NCBI RefSeq assembly: GCF_027942865.1
Contig: NC_134515.1
Location: 18,870,227 to 18,934,226 of the forward strand
DNA: 64,000 nt
Source of the DNA: Odontesthes bonariensis
Taxonomy: Eukaryota > Chordata > Actinopteri > Atheriniformes > Atherinopsidae
Reading direction: 5' to 3'
Shown here: one piece after another, positions 1 to 17,739 of the stretch
How the letters are laid out: each line of letters begins with the position of its first letter
Numbering within the stretch: position 1 is the stretch's first letter
The notes under the pieces: model-generated
Databases searched by the model: none
What the model was told of the DNA's origin: nothing
What the model saw: the letters and a program-made list of their open reading frames with translations, nothing else
Made by a program: the position numbers and the translations under genes

Positions 1-40
1 ACTCATCTATTCGCAATGTCTTCACTGCATTATCCTTCAG

Positions 41-1148
41 GCGTTCCTTTCATTCTGCGTTGCGGTAAAGCTCTTAATGAGCGTAAAGCAGAAGTACGTC
101 TGCAGTTCACTGACGTGCCAGGAGACATCTTCGGCGGACGCTGTCAGAGGAATGAGTTGGTCGTGCGGGTGCAGCCGGATGAAGCCATTTATCTGAAGAT
201 GATGACCAAGAGGCCTGGGGTTTACTTCAGCCCCGAGGAGACCGAGTTGGACCTCACTTACAAGAGCAGATACAAGGTACTTATAGTATTCGAATCCATC
301 ATTCAGACTGATAGTCATTTAACTGTACACAATCAAAACACAAATAGGAGATGCAACTTCAGGATAGGCAATATCAGAAAACAAGAAACACTGGTGAGGT
401 TTTTTACAAGATGGAATTACCGCATCCGTGTTTGCTTATGAAAAAAACAAAGGTTTTCAAAGTGAAAAGAAATGTATTTGTTTTCTCCCGGACATGTCTT
501 GTGATCTAGTTTTGAGTATCATGGAAATTTCCATGATATTTGTTCAGCCTCAGCAGCGTCATTTTAACAGCCGACTTGTATTTGTAGAACTCGAAGCTCC
601 CAGATGCATACGAGAGGCTGATATTGGATGTGTTCTGTGGAAATCAGATGCACTTTGTCCGCAGGTTGGTAGAATGATTTACAGTAGTTAACTGAGAGAA
701 TATGAAAATATCTGGACAATCATCTGTTTAGCTAAGAGATCTGAATGTAAAACCAGAGTCACCAGGCATATTGGTTCCTCTTTTGTGGGGCAGTTTTGAC
801 AAAGGTCATGAATATTTTGTCGTGAAGCATGTTTTCAACTTAGCTCCTCCCATTTCTGTTCCAGTGATGAGTTGCGGGAAGCCTGGAGGATCTTTACTCC
901 TCTGCTCCACCACATAGAGGCAGAGAAGAGCTGTCCAATTCCTTACAAATATGGAGGGTAAAGTCTGTTTTATGAGACAAAAATAAGTAGATAATGCACA
1001 TAATACCTTATGTTGCTCATTATTGCTCCTCTTGTCTTGCTTTTGTTGTGTCCATAGTCGTGGTCCAAGTGAAGCGGATGATCTTGTAAAAAGGGTGGGA
1101 TTCCGCTATGAGGGAACATACAAGTGGGTGCAGCCCCACACTAACTGA
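41..1148 (+). CDS. g6pd: Glucose-6-phosphate dehydrogenase, C-terminal exons (partial gene)
   Basis: Cytosolic enzyme that oxidises glucose 6-phosphate with NADP+, the first step of the oxidative pentose phosphate pathway and a main NADPH source. Four coding exons are visible: 41-276, 588-664, 865-957 and 1058-1148, all with AG/GT borders and consistent phases. They encode the last 164 residues plus part of a codon, about human residues 351-515. The segment beginning [19 protein letters not shown] and the closing [10 protein letters not shown] are nearly identical to the vertebrate enzyme. The residues matching human K366, R370 and R393, which bind the structural NADP+, are all kept. The tail ends VQPHTN where human has VNPHKL. 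The catalytic and coenzyme domains lie upstream of the window. The gene runs tail to tail with cerk. Identification is very secure; only the 5' part is missing. Confidence 0.97.
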
Positions 1149-1207
1149 TGCTTTATGCCATATGCTCACACATGCTCATGAAACCCAATGTATAAAAGTT
1201 TACAAAC

Positions 1208-1213
1208 AATAAA
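1208..1213 (+). terminator. g6pd polyadenylation signal
   Basis: A canonical AATAAA lies 60 bases after the g6pd stop codon, implying a very short 3' UTR. This is a sequence match only; no transcript end was seen. Confidence 0.75.
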
Positions 1214-1235
1214 GTTTACTTTAGTCACCGATGTA

Positions 1236-2340
1236 CCAGTTTGATTCTGTCTGCATGTTCAAACGAAAGCACTGCTTGTTACCCCTAAATCACACAAGAA
1301 TGAACTTAGAAATAAAAAGAGTAACAGCCTGATTTGTCACATGCATCTGAGATCTCCCAATGAATCATCATTCACCCTTTTGTCTGCACTCTATCAAACA
1401 TCATACATCTACAGGTGAGGACAAATGAGAACTTGAGAGCAGAAAAGTCATTGCACTAGTATCCAACGGATGTAGCGATATGTATAGAATGTTTACTTTT
1501 AGGGTTACTTGAAAAGTGACAAAGCTTGTTCTCTACTGTCAGCAGGCACATGTTTTCAGTCATCACTAAACTATGAGAATGCAAAACCTGATTGACATAA
1601 AGCCAGGGCAACTAGTATGTTTACCAGGAGGACTTGTTGGATGGGTTTGTAAAAGAAGGTGCCTCTCTTAATAACAGGCATAAAGGAGAGCCATTAAAAT
1701 CTCCTGCTCCAGCTGAGAACAACTTCCAGGTCGGTGTTTTAAGTTGAATCGAAACTGTGAAAAACTGTTAACACCATGTTAATCTCTAACCGTGCGCAAG
1801 GGAATTTTAAGATTACATTTTTGTTACCTTAATTTCTGGGAATGTTTATCAGCTGCTTGCAACATACTGATGTTGTGTCTCGTTGCTTTGTCTCTACCAG
1901 GTGCATAACCTAGCTGGAATCACACACACATACTGACCGATAACAGAGCATTCAGTGATCGTGCCTGAACTCGGAGAGCTGTGGGAAGAACTGCAAGGAT
2001 GAACATGTGTTACAACAATTTTACCTCTCGGACTCTTGCACTATGTCAATAGTGATATTATGATCCATTTGGATGGGAAACTGTGCTGTTACTAAAAACG
2101 CTGAAAACCTTTTTTTTTTTTCATTCTATCAATTTATAATCAAGTTAAGTTTGGGTAAAACAAGAACTAGATGTTGATGTTATGATTGCTTTTAGAGAGT
2201 AAAAAGGAAGCTGTTCTAAACAGAGCAGAAAGTTCCCCTCGACTAATACTGGCAATAATAAAACACTAAAAAAAAGGTCAGGACAGTACAAAGGTTATTG
2301 TATAAATAGCTCTTTTTTTGCAGTTTAACTTCTGTTATCA
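1236..2340. other. Intergenic spacer between g6pd and cerk
   Basis: About 1.1 kb between the g6pd polyadenylation site and the presumed cerk 3' end. The two genes converge here. I see no open frame with recognisable homology, no RNA gene and no clear transposon, only AT-rich sequence with short T and A runs. Confidence 0.6.
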
Positions 2341-2351
2341 TTTTCCATGAC

Positions 2352-2357
2352 TTTATT
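2352..2357 (-). terminator. Candidate cerk polyadenylation signal
   Basis: TTTATT on the + strand reads AATAAA on the cerk strand, about 310 bases after the cerk stop codon. It is the closest canonical hexamer I found. It would give a 3' UTR that includes the (AC)n tract at 2483-2511. Confidence 0.5.
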
Positions 2358-2482
2358 CTTCAGAAGCTCAAGTTGACAAAAAACTTTCCAGACCAAAACC
2401 AGCACACACATTGTAACAGGTTATATAAGATTTGTGCAGAAAAACCTGCACCATAAAGTGTAGAAGGAGCCATATTCATCAA

Positions 2483-2511
2483 ACACACACACATATACAC
2501 ACACACACACA
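2483..2511. repeat. (AC)n microsatellite
   Basis: A dinucleotide AC run with one ATAT interruption, followed by an A run. It lies in the presumed cerk 3' UTR, where the transcript would read (GT)n. Confidence 0.9.
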
Positions 2512-2669
2512 AAAAAAACACATTTAGGAATAAATACTTCTTTCCCATGATTACAGTGAAAAAAACATAAAAGTACCTGAAATACATGAACCCTTTGGCA
2601 TTGACAGACTGCAAAAAAATGTCAGTTATTTCAGCATTTTCCCATTTCTCCATCATCCAAAAGATGAAA

Positions 2670-5600
2670 CTATCTCTGTAGGATGCTCGTCCTTTTACAC
2701 TCGGTCCCCTCCTGGCCGCAGTTGTGTATGACAGCTCCATCCTCGATCCCCCTGGCATACAGGCGAACCAACTGACCATGAATCCTGGGAAAAAGGTGAA
2801 CACAGTAAAAACAATGCTGGTGACAAAAAGAAAATACTGGCATAAGCGCAGTATTTTGTATTCTGCACATATGTTTTTTTCTTATATACCATATGAATAA
2901 TGGGCAGATGAATAATCAGCATTTCCTTGAAATGCATGAAAATAATCTAATGTGAGACACGGAGTACGCTGTTGAGCTTTCTTACTTGCAGACGATATCA
3001 GTGAAAGGTAAAATCTCTCCATCACAGTTCCACACCGACACATCGGGAGCTTTTTTGCAGCACAGGCCACATATGAAGGGGGATGCCGTTTTCTCCTCCT
3101 TTGTCATCACTCGCTCCATAGATCTCTCTGCCAAGTGCTGCTGAGATCCATTTCTGCCTCCTGTGTCCTCATATCCTGTCTCTTCTCCATCAATCCCACC
3201 ACTTGGCCACCCAGATTCTTCGTATCCTTCCTCCTCTCTGTGCCCTGCCGGACAGAAACGGACCGCCTTCACACGATGGACCTCCACAAACGGCAGGTCA
3301 AACTAGGAAAAGAAAAGAAAAATTGTGGTTCAAGTACTTTATCTCACATTGGAACTTTTTAAATTGAGCTTTGTTTTCACACGAACATGCCATACCTGGT
3401 CCTGTGTGCTAGTGTGTCTGTAGAGAAACTTTAGGAAACCCAGAGGGTGAGTGTCCCACACTAGGATGAGGTCCCCTGTTCCATCCGCCAGGTGGGCAGA
3501 GGGAGAGAGGCCCAGAGGACTTCTGGCACATGAGCTGGACATACACGTGAGAGACACACACTTGAATGTGCCTTCCACACTCACCCACTCATCTGAAGAG
3601 AAAGACTGAGTAAGAGGACTGCAAATTAAGGCACAAAAAAACAACAACAACAAATCAAAAGCCTGATGAGCTAATATTTACTGCAATAACATATTTCTGC
3701 AACAAAATCATTGAGTATTTATGTTGTTGCTTCTTCTGCCATATTTACATGTAGAAATCCTGATGAAAGTGTGCAATTTAAAAGGTGCAATAAATTTGAT
3801 AAATAATCCACAAATAAATAATCCAAAAAAAGATCCTTTGAAGTATACATGATTTGGACTTAACAGGCTAAAACATGTTTTACCTTCTGAGTCAGTTCTG
3901 ATATGGCCATAGCAAGAGCTCTGCAGGGAGCCTGAATCGGAGGAGTTGGGAAAAAGCCTTTCTGTGCTTCTGGAACACACACCACATCTGAAACACACAA
4001 AAACAGCACAAAGCTTCACTGCTTGAAGTCTGTGCAATGACAAGCTCCTAGACCTGGACACTCATTAATAGGAGTGTTGTAAACTATTCGCTGACAGCCA
4101 GAGGCAGATGCCTCAAACAAAAACTGTGGCAGACACTCTTAACAGGAGGCTGAAGCTCACCTTTCATCTAGATCAAGTTCCTCCTGTCAGAGTTCTTACC
4201 CTACATAAGATACACCCAATACCCGAGTCCCTGCTGCGGGTGGTAGCAGTTACGGTGTCTCAAACTGAATTTGAACCATTTCGCTGATTCCTGAAACATA
4301 ATGAAACTAGCCACATCAACACTTTCGCTCCTTCTAATTAAAGGGGTTTAGGGTTACAAAAAAAAAAAAAATCATCCCCATTCTCAGATAACTTAGATTA
4401 GGACACACAAAGGCTGAGAGTGAAATGGTTATCAAAAATACAACAGCCTTTCATTAGTTCATATCTTGTTTGCCTATTCCAATAATTCTACCTTTTCTTG
4501 ATCATTGTTCCTGTGGTATAACTTTTTAAGTGAAATTTGTCTCAACCTTCGTATGTGTGATAGAGAAAACTAAACATCCACAGAATAAATAGCAGGTGCT
4601 TGGGAAATAGCTTCATGAAAAGAGAAGTAGCCTGTTCAACAGATGACACGCCCACGAGTTTTATGGTGTTAAAACTCCATCAAGCTTGTGTGCACACTAA
4701 TCCTTTCTTTCTTTCTTTCTTTCTTACCTTCTGTCTTTCTCTCCTACTTTTGTGCTCATTATTAATTGTGCTTTTCAGTTTAATAAATTGCATGTCATGT
4801 CACTTATTTGTCATAAGTAGGCGTTTTACCCTGAGAGGCAGCGTGTTTTATCTCTAGGGTTGGAGAACAGTGGGTCTGCTGGTAGATACTGAACTGTGCC
4901 TGTGTAGCTTCTGTTGCTCAGGAACACCATTGTGCCTAAACAAAGAAGAGCAGTTATGTTAGCTGAAAATACACAGCACAAGACACTCTCATAATTTATA
5001 AAAGAGGGCACACTGTGGTTTTATGATAAAAAAATCTTCAAAGAAGGAACACATTGGTCAGATAAAGTACTTCCTTTGCGGTCATATCACAGACGTCAGT
5101 GACACTTAAAAAGAGACTTTAATTATAGAAATTATGAGAGCATCTGATGCATTTGAGCGTGCAGTTATTTCTCTTCTAAATATGAAACATTAGTCTACAC
5201 CTGAATAGTCATATCTGAGAGGCCCCATCCAGCGATGTTTTTCACTCTCAGCCAGTATATCTCCATAGAAGCCATAGCCCAACAGAGACACTGAGTAGCG
5301 CACCAGAGCGGAGGCATGATGGACTGAACACACATCCAGAGGCTGAGAGTCTCCTGCAAGGTGTTTTGGGAAATCAGACGGATCATATAAGTAGAGCAAA
5401 AAGTCAACAAAACCGTGATAACTCAAAAGAAAAATCCCTCCTCACCAATGATAATGTGCAAAGCTGAAGTAACAGGGTCGATCACTCCCACTGTGGCATG
5501 GCACACACAGTCTGTAGAACCTACAATACAAACAGTGCATCAAAAAGTGGGTGTCCCAACTCTAAATTGGATGCCATGGATTTATGAATACCTAGCAACA

Positions 5601-8600
5601 GTAACCTGCAGGGATGATGCCAATATGAAGTGGACACGGCTGCAAAGTGACATCGGGATCATTCTCACAAAGGCCTGCCTCTTGATGTGTCCGCCCAATA
5701 ACACCATGAAGTATTTCACTGAACATGCCGTCCCCACCCACACAGACCACACTGTTAAAAACAAACACAAGGGTTTCTGTTATGTGAAAGCACCTCCCAG
5801 CAGGCTTAGCTGTTATAATGCTCTCTTACCACAGTATTTACCCCACAGAGCTCCAGGGCTTACCCGTCAAAGCCTGTCAGATCTTTCTTCAGGAGGTGGT
5901 CTCTGGCCTGATTTGCCCGCTCAGTCACTAAACAATAGATTTCATGATTATATGCACACTGAAAACTGGTATTAGAATCAAGCAGATGAGTCTAAAGCCA
6001 ACTGTTAGATTTTAGCCACTTTATCAGTAACAAATGAACCTTTTCTCAAAACGGACATATTGCTCAGTGGAAATGTACCTATTACATGTGAGCTGATACC
6101 AGCCAGCTCAAACAGAGGGGAAACCAGAGAATGGTAGATCTGTCTTCCTTTCTTCTTTCCTCCAAATGGGTTGATGAACACCAACAGTCTCTGAGGACGC
6201 AAAGGACCTGAAAGGTACATTTAGAATATTACAGGTTAACTCGAAGCTTCTGACAAGCAGCTGATAGTATAGCTTAGTCTTTTAGGCTACGGCTACACGA
6301 GAACGAAACGAGGTTTTTTTTGAAAACGGGTACGAAAATTCTTGCGACCACACGGAAACGCGCTGCTGTCCAGACGAGAACGGATGAAAACGATGAAACG
6401 ATGCAGTACACACGCCGCTGTGTCACGCCACGCTGTGAGACAATAGAGAAGTGTTAAAATTGGCTCCCAGCGTCAACGTGTGACTGACGCAAAAACGTTT
6501 TAGCTGTAACAATGGAAACGAAACGAGGCCGTTTTCAAACTTTCCCACTCTGGAACCCGTTTTCAAAAACTATCGTTTTGGGGTAGTGGGAACGCCGGCT
6601 CCGTGTGGCCGCGACAGCGAAACGATAAGAAAAAGTATCGTTTACAGTGAAAAACGTTTCCGTGTAGCCGCAGCCTTAGTGTGCAATTATCAATGCCTAC
6701 TGTGATTTTTGAGAGCAGTCCTTAGATGTTTAATCCACTGGTCTCTGAGAACCCGACTGGGGCAGCTGAACTGGGTCTGGCCCAGTCTCCATAGTAACCC
6801 AGAGGAGCCCCCGCTACTGCTACGCTTCACGTAGAAAACTGTAGATAGGTGACAAATAAATAAAAACATGTCTGACAAAATCCTAAGATAAGCAATACTT
6901 CAGGTTATGTTATTTTAAGCAGTATGCTCTGAGAGAGGGGGCTGCTGAGTCTCCCTTGTAAACACACCTGTGAAACCTTTGTCCGTATCCTCCACAGATT
7001 TCTGGGGTAGGATCTCCACCCGACCCTCCTCCACTCCGAACACCTCAGCCACAGGCACTGAAACTTCAAAATGCACACAGTGAAAATCTCAGCAGATATA
7101 CAACTTTGCATACAATTAATATGATATTTCAACCCCCAGAAAGACGGCAAACTTTTCTTGCAAAGAGTATCTTTTACTTGTACCAGAAATAAAAACATAG
7201 GTCGAATGAAGAGCTATAATACTAGAAGATGTCATATGTCATGTCGGAATTTTAAGTGGCAGATAGAGATGTTGAATGCAGCACTTTAAACACTGGGCGT
7301 TTGAGGGACGCAGATCATTTCTAAGATACGTTTCATCAATAACACAACAATTCTTTACTACTACAACATTTTTGTCACATTCTGGTTAAGTTTGGGGAAA
7401 AAACATCTTGACAGGGTTAGAAAATACTATGTTTAGGGCTAAAATTTTCAAGTCTCATTTCTGACCTAGGCCTCTTCAAATTTAAGCTTAAAACTTACTC
7501 ATTTAGGATGGCTTTTAATACCCAGTAGTATGATGACACTTGTCTTATTTGATTTTGTTGTATTTTATTGCTTTCACTGTAAAGGGCTGTGTAAATAAAG
7601 TACATTTACATTTACATTTAGAAAATGCATTCTATTTAGAATACAGCTGTCATGGTCATAGATACCATATTGGTGGTTGCCTTTGTTACATATAAACATA
7701 AAATGTTACAACAAAACTTCATGACTGGCTTTAGAAAAGCATCACTCGGTTAGAGTTAGAAATCCAAAGTACTTGGGCAGGTTAAAATATGAAGTTTGAA
7801 GTCGCTCTCAAGACCACTACAATTTGCACTTTCACCGAATCAAATTATAGGTCATCTCTGCCTGCATGTACAAACGTACATTTTTTCAAAAAAAAGGTAC
7901 ATTTTTGGAAGGACGACAGTCTCTTTTTTTATTTATCCACTTACACTTAGGCTACTGTTCGTCATGGAAACAAAGTTCAAACGTGAAAAAAACTGACTTG
8001 TTTGTATGACTACTTTTCTCAAACACACGAACCATTTCCGAAATAATAAACGACTGAACTAAAAAAAAAAAAAAAGACTGGAGAAGGCTAAAAAATCCAG
8101 ATCAAACATTTTTTTTTATCTTTAACTTGCCGCAATTTTTATTCATTCGGCATCATTTGAACAAAACATTGGATAACTTGTTTTCAAGCCAACAGTCTGG
8201 AACTTGTTGCGCTTGAAGCCTCCAAATGTTAAGAATACGACCAGCTGCCCCAACTCCAATACCAAGACAAGAGTTTTTTGATTCGCCGCCCACATTTTTT
8301 TTTTTTTAACAGCAGAAACACCAATGTGTGTGGCAAAGCCTTTTGGTGCCTGTAAAACACTGATAATAGGAGTTGTTTTCTTTTTTATAAAATAGCAATG
8401 ATGCAGAAAATGTTAGTTAAGAGTCAAATAACTTTCTCTTGACATCCCCATGATAACCTCAACTGCTGCTTGGAACTCAAAGATGATGGACATTATTTAA
8501 TTAACAGCCTCTATCATTTCTGTTCTGCTTACACACACTTTGAGACACATTACTGCTCTGATTGGTCAAAAATGTAATCCAAAAATGTATATGAATATGA

Positions 8601-10642
8601 TTCAAAGGAAAAGCATATCAAGTAAAGCACAACTACATCTGCTGCAGATGCCAGCATTGCAGCAAGTGGATACAGCTCCTCTTCCTCTCGTCCTTTTGGA
8701 AAACCACCCATCATTTAATGTCAACCTTTGATCAAAAATAGTTTGAAGGGGGTGGTCAGGACTGAGTGTGTGACGAGCTATATCAACTTCTGTTGACGTA
8801 TCATTCCAGCAAAGACAGTTAGGTGCTTCCTGAGTATCAAACCCATGAGTCATCAATAACTTGAAAACTCTGCTGCTGAACATGAACAAGAAGGACTTCA
8901 GGGAGGGTGACCGGTCGTTATCGAGGACTGTGAAAACAGCTGAAAAAGGAGATAAGATAAAGCAAGGAGGTGTACAGAAAAAAGGTGGAAAACAAACTCT
9001 GGGAGAGCAACATGAGAGGTGTGTGCTTAGGGATGGAAAAAAGATCACAGGCTCAAAGGAGAGGAGGAATCATACGGATGGAAGTCTGGTCAGACCCAAT
9101 TGATTGAACATGTTTTTCCAATAGGTTCATTTCAGATCAACACTCGGCATGCTCCTCACCTGACTCACAGAATCACTGTCACAACTCTACATTGTTATCT
9201 TCCCTCCACATCAGGGCACACTGCAAAAGACTCACATACTGGAAGGGGTGGCAGAGGAGGTTTCAGTCTGATGAAGAAGCAGCTGGACAGGCTGAACCTG
9301 AACAAGGTTGCAAGCCCAGATGGAGGGATCCTGAAGGTCTGTACGGAACAACTATGTGGGATTCTACAGCACCTCTTCAACCTTAGCCTGAGTCTGGAGA
9401 AAGTTTCAGTGCTGTGGAAGTCATTCCGTCCTTTACTGGTACCTAAAACATATCTCATCCATCTGCCCTCAGTGACTACAGACCAGTTGCCGGAACATCT
9501 CACACCACAAAAGTCCTGGAGAGACTGTTATTGGCAACACCGAGGCCGTCTACAAGAAGGGACAGATCAGAGTCTACTTCTTGTAACGGTCCTTTAATGT
9601 TTGCAGCAAGATGTTGCACATCTTCTACAAGTCTGTTGCGGAGAGTACTATCTGCTTTGCAGCCATCTGTTGGGGCAGCAGCACCAGCACCATTGACTCT
9701 ACGAAACAGATACAGAAGCTGGCTCTGACGTCCCTAGAACTATTATGCAAAGAAGATTGTTGCAAAACAAGCTCATCATTATGTCAATACTGCACATCCC
9801 CTACAATACATAGTGTTGCCACAAGGAAAAGGCAAATCAATCACATTAAATCAGAAAGTGCCATTCCCTTTAAACACATCTAAAAACAACAAACTGTGCA
9901 TTTGTTCATTGGACGCATATTAATCTGTTTTATCTTCATATCAATACCCATTTCCTGTTAGTGGGTTAAAAATAAAGTAAATTAGCTGAGACATCTGGTG
10001 ACAGGCTGTGATCTTGTGCCAGAAAGCGTGTTGGCATCGTTTCGCAGCTTGTGTTTTCAGTAAACTGCCTCTCGGTAGGTATGTGTCCTGTTTGTGCTGT
10101 TCAACTCGTTCTTCGCGTTTTCTGCTCGCAGGTGCTTTAAATACAGCGCCTCCTTTATGGAAAGATCCGATTAATTTGTGCTGTAAAAAGATTGCTATGT
10201 GTTTATTGCTATAGTTTGTTGTGTTTCCCAGGCTACACGTAAAGACTATACATTAAAGGATAACGCTTGCCATCTGTGCTGTTTATGGTACCCAGTGCAG
10301 ATAGAGAACATTTTTGAATCAGCTGTAATTCTTTTTCATGTTTTTTTTTTTCTATTCATCATCCTAATATATATATACATACATATTTTTTTGTTTAACT
10401 GAACGCGTTTATGCGATTGCGACTATTTCTATGCTGCTCTCACTGACACCCAACACCTCCCAGTTTCTATGGCGCTGTTAGATCACATGATGTTGACCTA
10501 CAGTGGATGCACGCTTACCTGTTTTCTTATCACGATTCTTCTTATCTACCTCGGTCCACTTCAAATGCCAGCCTGTAAGGACAGCCAGGTATCTCTTATT
10601 GCCGACCCACAAACTTGACTCCAACCTCAGGTCAGTCTCCAT
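2670..10642 (-). CDS. cerk: Ceramide kinase, complete 13-exon gene
   Basis: Phosphorylates ceramide to ceramide 1-phosphate at Golgi and plasma membranes. Exons in transcription order: 10642-10519, 7057-6968, 6838-6701, 6207-6079, 5927-5864, 5751-5606, 5520-5446, 5353-5201, 4935-4830, 3987-3884, 3592-3396, 3302-2986, 2784-2670. All borders are AG/GT and the sum is 1758 nt, giving 585 aa (human 537). Residues 1-117 form the PH-like part. The lipid-kinase domain opens with LLVFINPFGGKKKG (125-138) and carries the nucleotide-binding GGDG at 187-190. The CERK hallmark CxxxCxxC is C339-C343-C346. RYSVSLLGYGFYGD and RSPLGLSPSAHLADG are near-identical to human. The start is the only in-frame ATG after a stop; an in-frame GTG 18 bases upstream was not used. 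Exon 12 has an acidic Gly/Glu-rich insertion that accounts for much of the extra length. Intron 1 (3.4 kb) holds LINE debris. Confidence 0.97.
4703..4725. repeat. (CTTT)n microsatellite
   Basis: About six tetranucleotide units within cerk intron 9. No function is implied. Confidence 0.85.
6282..6678. mobile_element. PIF/Harbinger-like MITE
   Basis: A 391-bp non-autonomous DNA transposon at 6285-6675. Its terminal inverted repeats begin GGCTACGGCTACACG on the left and GGCTGCGGCTACACG on the right (reverse complement), one mismatch in 15. It is flanked by TTA on both sides (6282-6284 and 6676-6678), the 3-bp TWA target duplication of the PIF/Harbinger superfamily. The interior is rich in AAACG motifs, with no coding capacity. 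It lies in cerk intron 3, and its right end is 25 bases from the exon 3 donor. Superfamily is inferred from the duplication and termini only; a hAT origin is the main alternative. Confidence 0.75.
7450..7620 (+). mobile_element. 3' end of an L2-like LINE
   Basis: The + strand translates to a short LKTYSFRMAFNT-like stretch, which resembles the last residues of fish L2 open reading frames. It is followed by a short 3' UTR with GGGCTGTGTAAATAAAG and a (CATTTA)n-type tail near 7603-7620. It is strongly 5'-truncated and lies in cerk intron 1, antisense to the gene. The 5' limit is approximate. Confidence 0.6.
9240..9830 (+). mobile_element. Degraded LINE reverse transcriptase fragment (Rex1/CR1-like)
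   Basis: Around 9295-9445 the + strand reads like the start of a LINE reverse transcriptase domain (EQLCGILQHLFNLSLSLE, then VLWK and VPKT). A second frame at about 9450-9545 continues with LSDYRPVAGTSHTTKVLERL, the expected next block, so there is a frameshift. At 9611-9740 MLHIFYKSVAESTICFAAIC matches the C-terminal part of the same family. The palm with its catalytic aspartates is missing between these pieces, so this is a dead copy with an internal deletion. It lies in cerk intron 1 on the opposite strand. The Rex1/Babar assignment is from memory of the protein pattern. Confidence 0.7.
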
Positions 10643-11091
10643 CTGGACAGATGCTGTCACTCACGTTGGTCTTCCCGTGTCCATAAAACAATTCCCAGAT
10701 CACATTTTACACCCATAACTTTTACATCTCTGAAAATCAACAGCAGGCTGCCAATCTGGTCTCGTCATCTATCAACAAGCCACAGTCCCTTTGTTTCCCG
10801 ACATGTGAAAGTTTTTATCTCCGTCTGAATGGCCCTGGCTCTTTTTTTCTTTCCCCTTCTTCTTATTTTTTTTCTCTCCTTCAAACACACTCAGGTAAAG
10901 TGTTGACGACACCGCCCAGCGCTCAGGGGTGTAAGACTGAAAATATCCGCAACCTCTCGCTCCCCGTAGCACACCTGCTCGTTTTGCATGGCGCACTGCT
11001 GATTGGATAGATATTTACCTGAGGGATTGTGCCCAATTACATCGAGTGTTTGAGGAATTTGGCTATAGTTTATTAGTAGCCTAGGCCATGG

Positions 11092-11129
<38 letters not shown>

Positions 11130-12163
11130 ATATACGCTAAAGGTCGTAAAGGCTAAGTGGTACAATGATCAAAATGATCAAAGTGATAAACTATTGATAC
11201 TCAAGCAGATGAACCCATTGTAGTTACTGCCCAGCCCTGATAAAAAAAAAATACAAAAAACAGCAATGATGTGTGTGTAATTGCAATTGTTGTGTTCATT
11301 TTATTTCATGTATGATTCAAATGTCGAGAGTCTGATTTTTCTGTGTAAACTCTGTCGCTGTTTGTTTGACCACAACCTTGTGTTGGAAAAATTGCCCGAT
11401 GTGAATACAGTCTAACTGATACTCACTGACAGGCAACTGATCCAAGTGACTGAGACAACAAGCCCTCTTAAATGCTGTAAATAAATCAGTGGCATCTTGA
11501 GATGATCTATTTTGATGAAGAAGAAGAAACAAACAGTCCTAAGCTATGGAGCTCCCCTCCTCACCCACTGTCACCTTCACTTTTGTTTCTTTTCTTTTCC
11601 TTGACATATTTGTTACTTTTCCAACCTATATTATGTTTTAAACTACCCTTTTAGCTTGAGGTCAAACCTGTTCGATGGTTATTACCTTAGAAAATTTGTG
11701 GGATTTATTAAATAACAAGTTTTTTTAAAAACTCAATTATGACATCCAAATATAGACTAAAACTGACATGTAAACATGTGGAAATAAGATATGCGATGTC
11801 TATGCTAATGAAGAGGAGAACAAAGGAACAAATAACGGAACACTCAACAATTATACCTATGCACCCCTGTGTGGGTTTATCTGAGCCGAAGACACACATC
11901 ATTTTTGTCGACGCACAAGAATTCACCGAAATAAAATCGATGTATGGAAAAGTCACTTTTATTGTGAAATGTCTGTACGTTTTTTTACCGGAAACGTTTT
12001 TGTGACATGCGCATTCCCTCCTCTTTGCCATGCTAGCAAGACGACTCAGCTAGCTAGCGTGAAAAGATACTTCAATCCCATTGTGTAATTATTATGATTA
12101 GTTTGATAGGAGCAGTATAATTCAGTTTTGTTCCCGAGACCCAGTAAGAAGTCGACTAACAAA
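10643..12163. promoter_or_regulatory. Divergent intergenic region between cerk and naa10 start codons
   Basis: The two genes point away from each other, so their promoters must lie here or in upstream untranslated exons. Visible elements near naa10 are an ETS-type ACCGGAAA at 11987-11994 and a palindromic ATGCGCAT at 12007-12014. A (TA)n run lies at 11095-11127. I see no TATA box at a convincing position and no extra coding exon. The site calls are motif matches only. Confidence 0.45.
11095..11127. repeat. (AT)n microsatellite
   Basis: A 33-base uninterrupted alternating AT tract in the cerk-naa10 intergenic region, prone to cruciform extrusion and length variation. Confidence 0.95.
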
Positions 12164-17386
<5,223 letters not shown>

Positions 17387-17712
17387 CACTGCAGTTCCAC
17401 ACCTTTTTGAAAGCATCATCACCTTCTTTTTTTCTTTTTTTTAACTCTGTTCTGTTTTTGACTGGCTATCTGTCCATAAAGGGCGCTACAACAATTTTCA
17501 TCTCCATATTTTCTTAAACCTTTTTTTTTTTTTTTTTTTTTTCAGCTGTGATGAACTTGGATATGAACCGATGTGCTATCTAAATGAAACAAAAACAATA
17601 ACTGGCCTAAATGATTTTGTTCGATTGACCCCCGTCATGACCAGAACTGATATTTACAGAGTTCACTTGTTACCTTTCAGTTTAGTCTCTGTTACAAAAC
17701 AAAGTTATTACA

Positions 17713-17718
17713 AATAAA
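17713..17718 (+). terminator. Candidate naa10 polyadenylation signal
   Basis: AATAAA about 330 bases after the naa10 stop codon; the nearest canonical hexamer I noted downstream. Confidence 0.5.
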
Positions 17719-17739
17719 TCTTTAAACTAATATCTTTGG

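Noticed and set aside
5415-5975. 186-codon + strand open frame
   Set aside because: It lies across cerk exons 5-7 on the opposite strand and the cerk frames there match ceramide kinase closely; this is an antisense shadow.
10640-10660. Upstream GTG start for cerk
   Set aside because: A stop codon directly precedes it, and a normal ATG lies 18 bases downstream with a better match in length to the vertebrate N-terminus.
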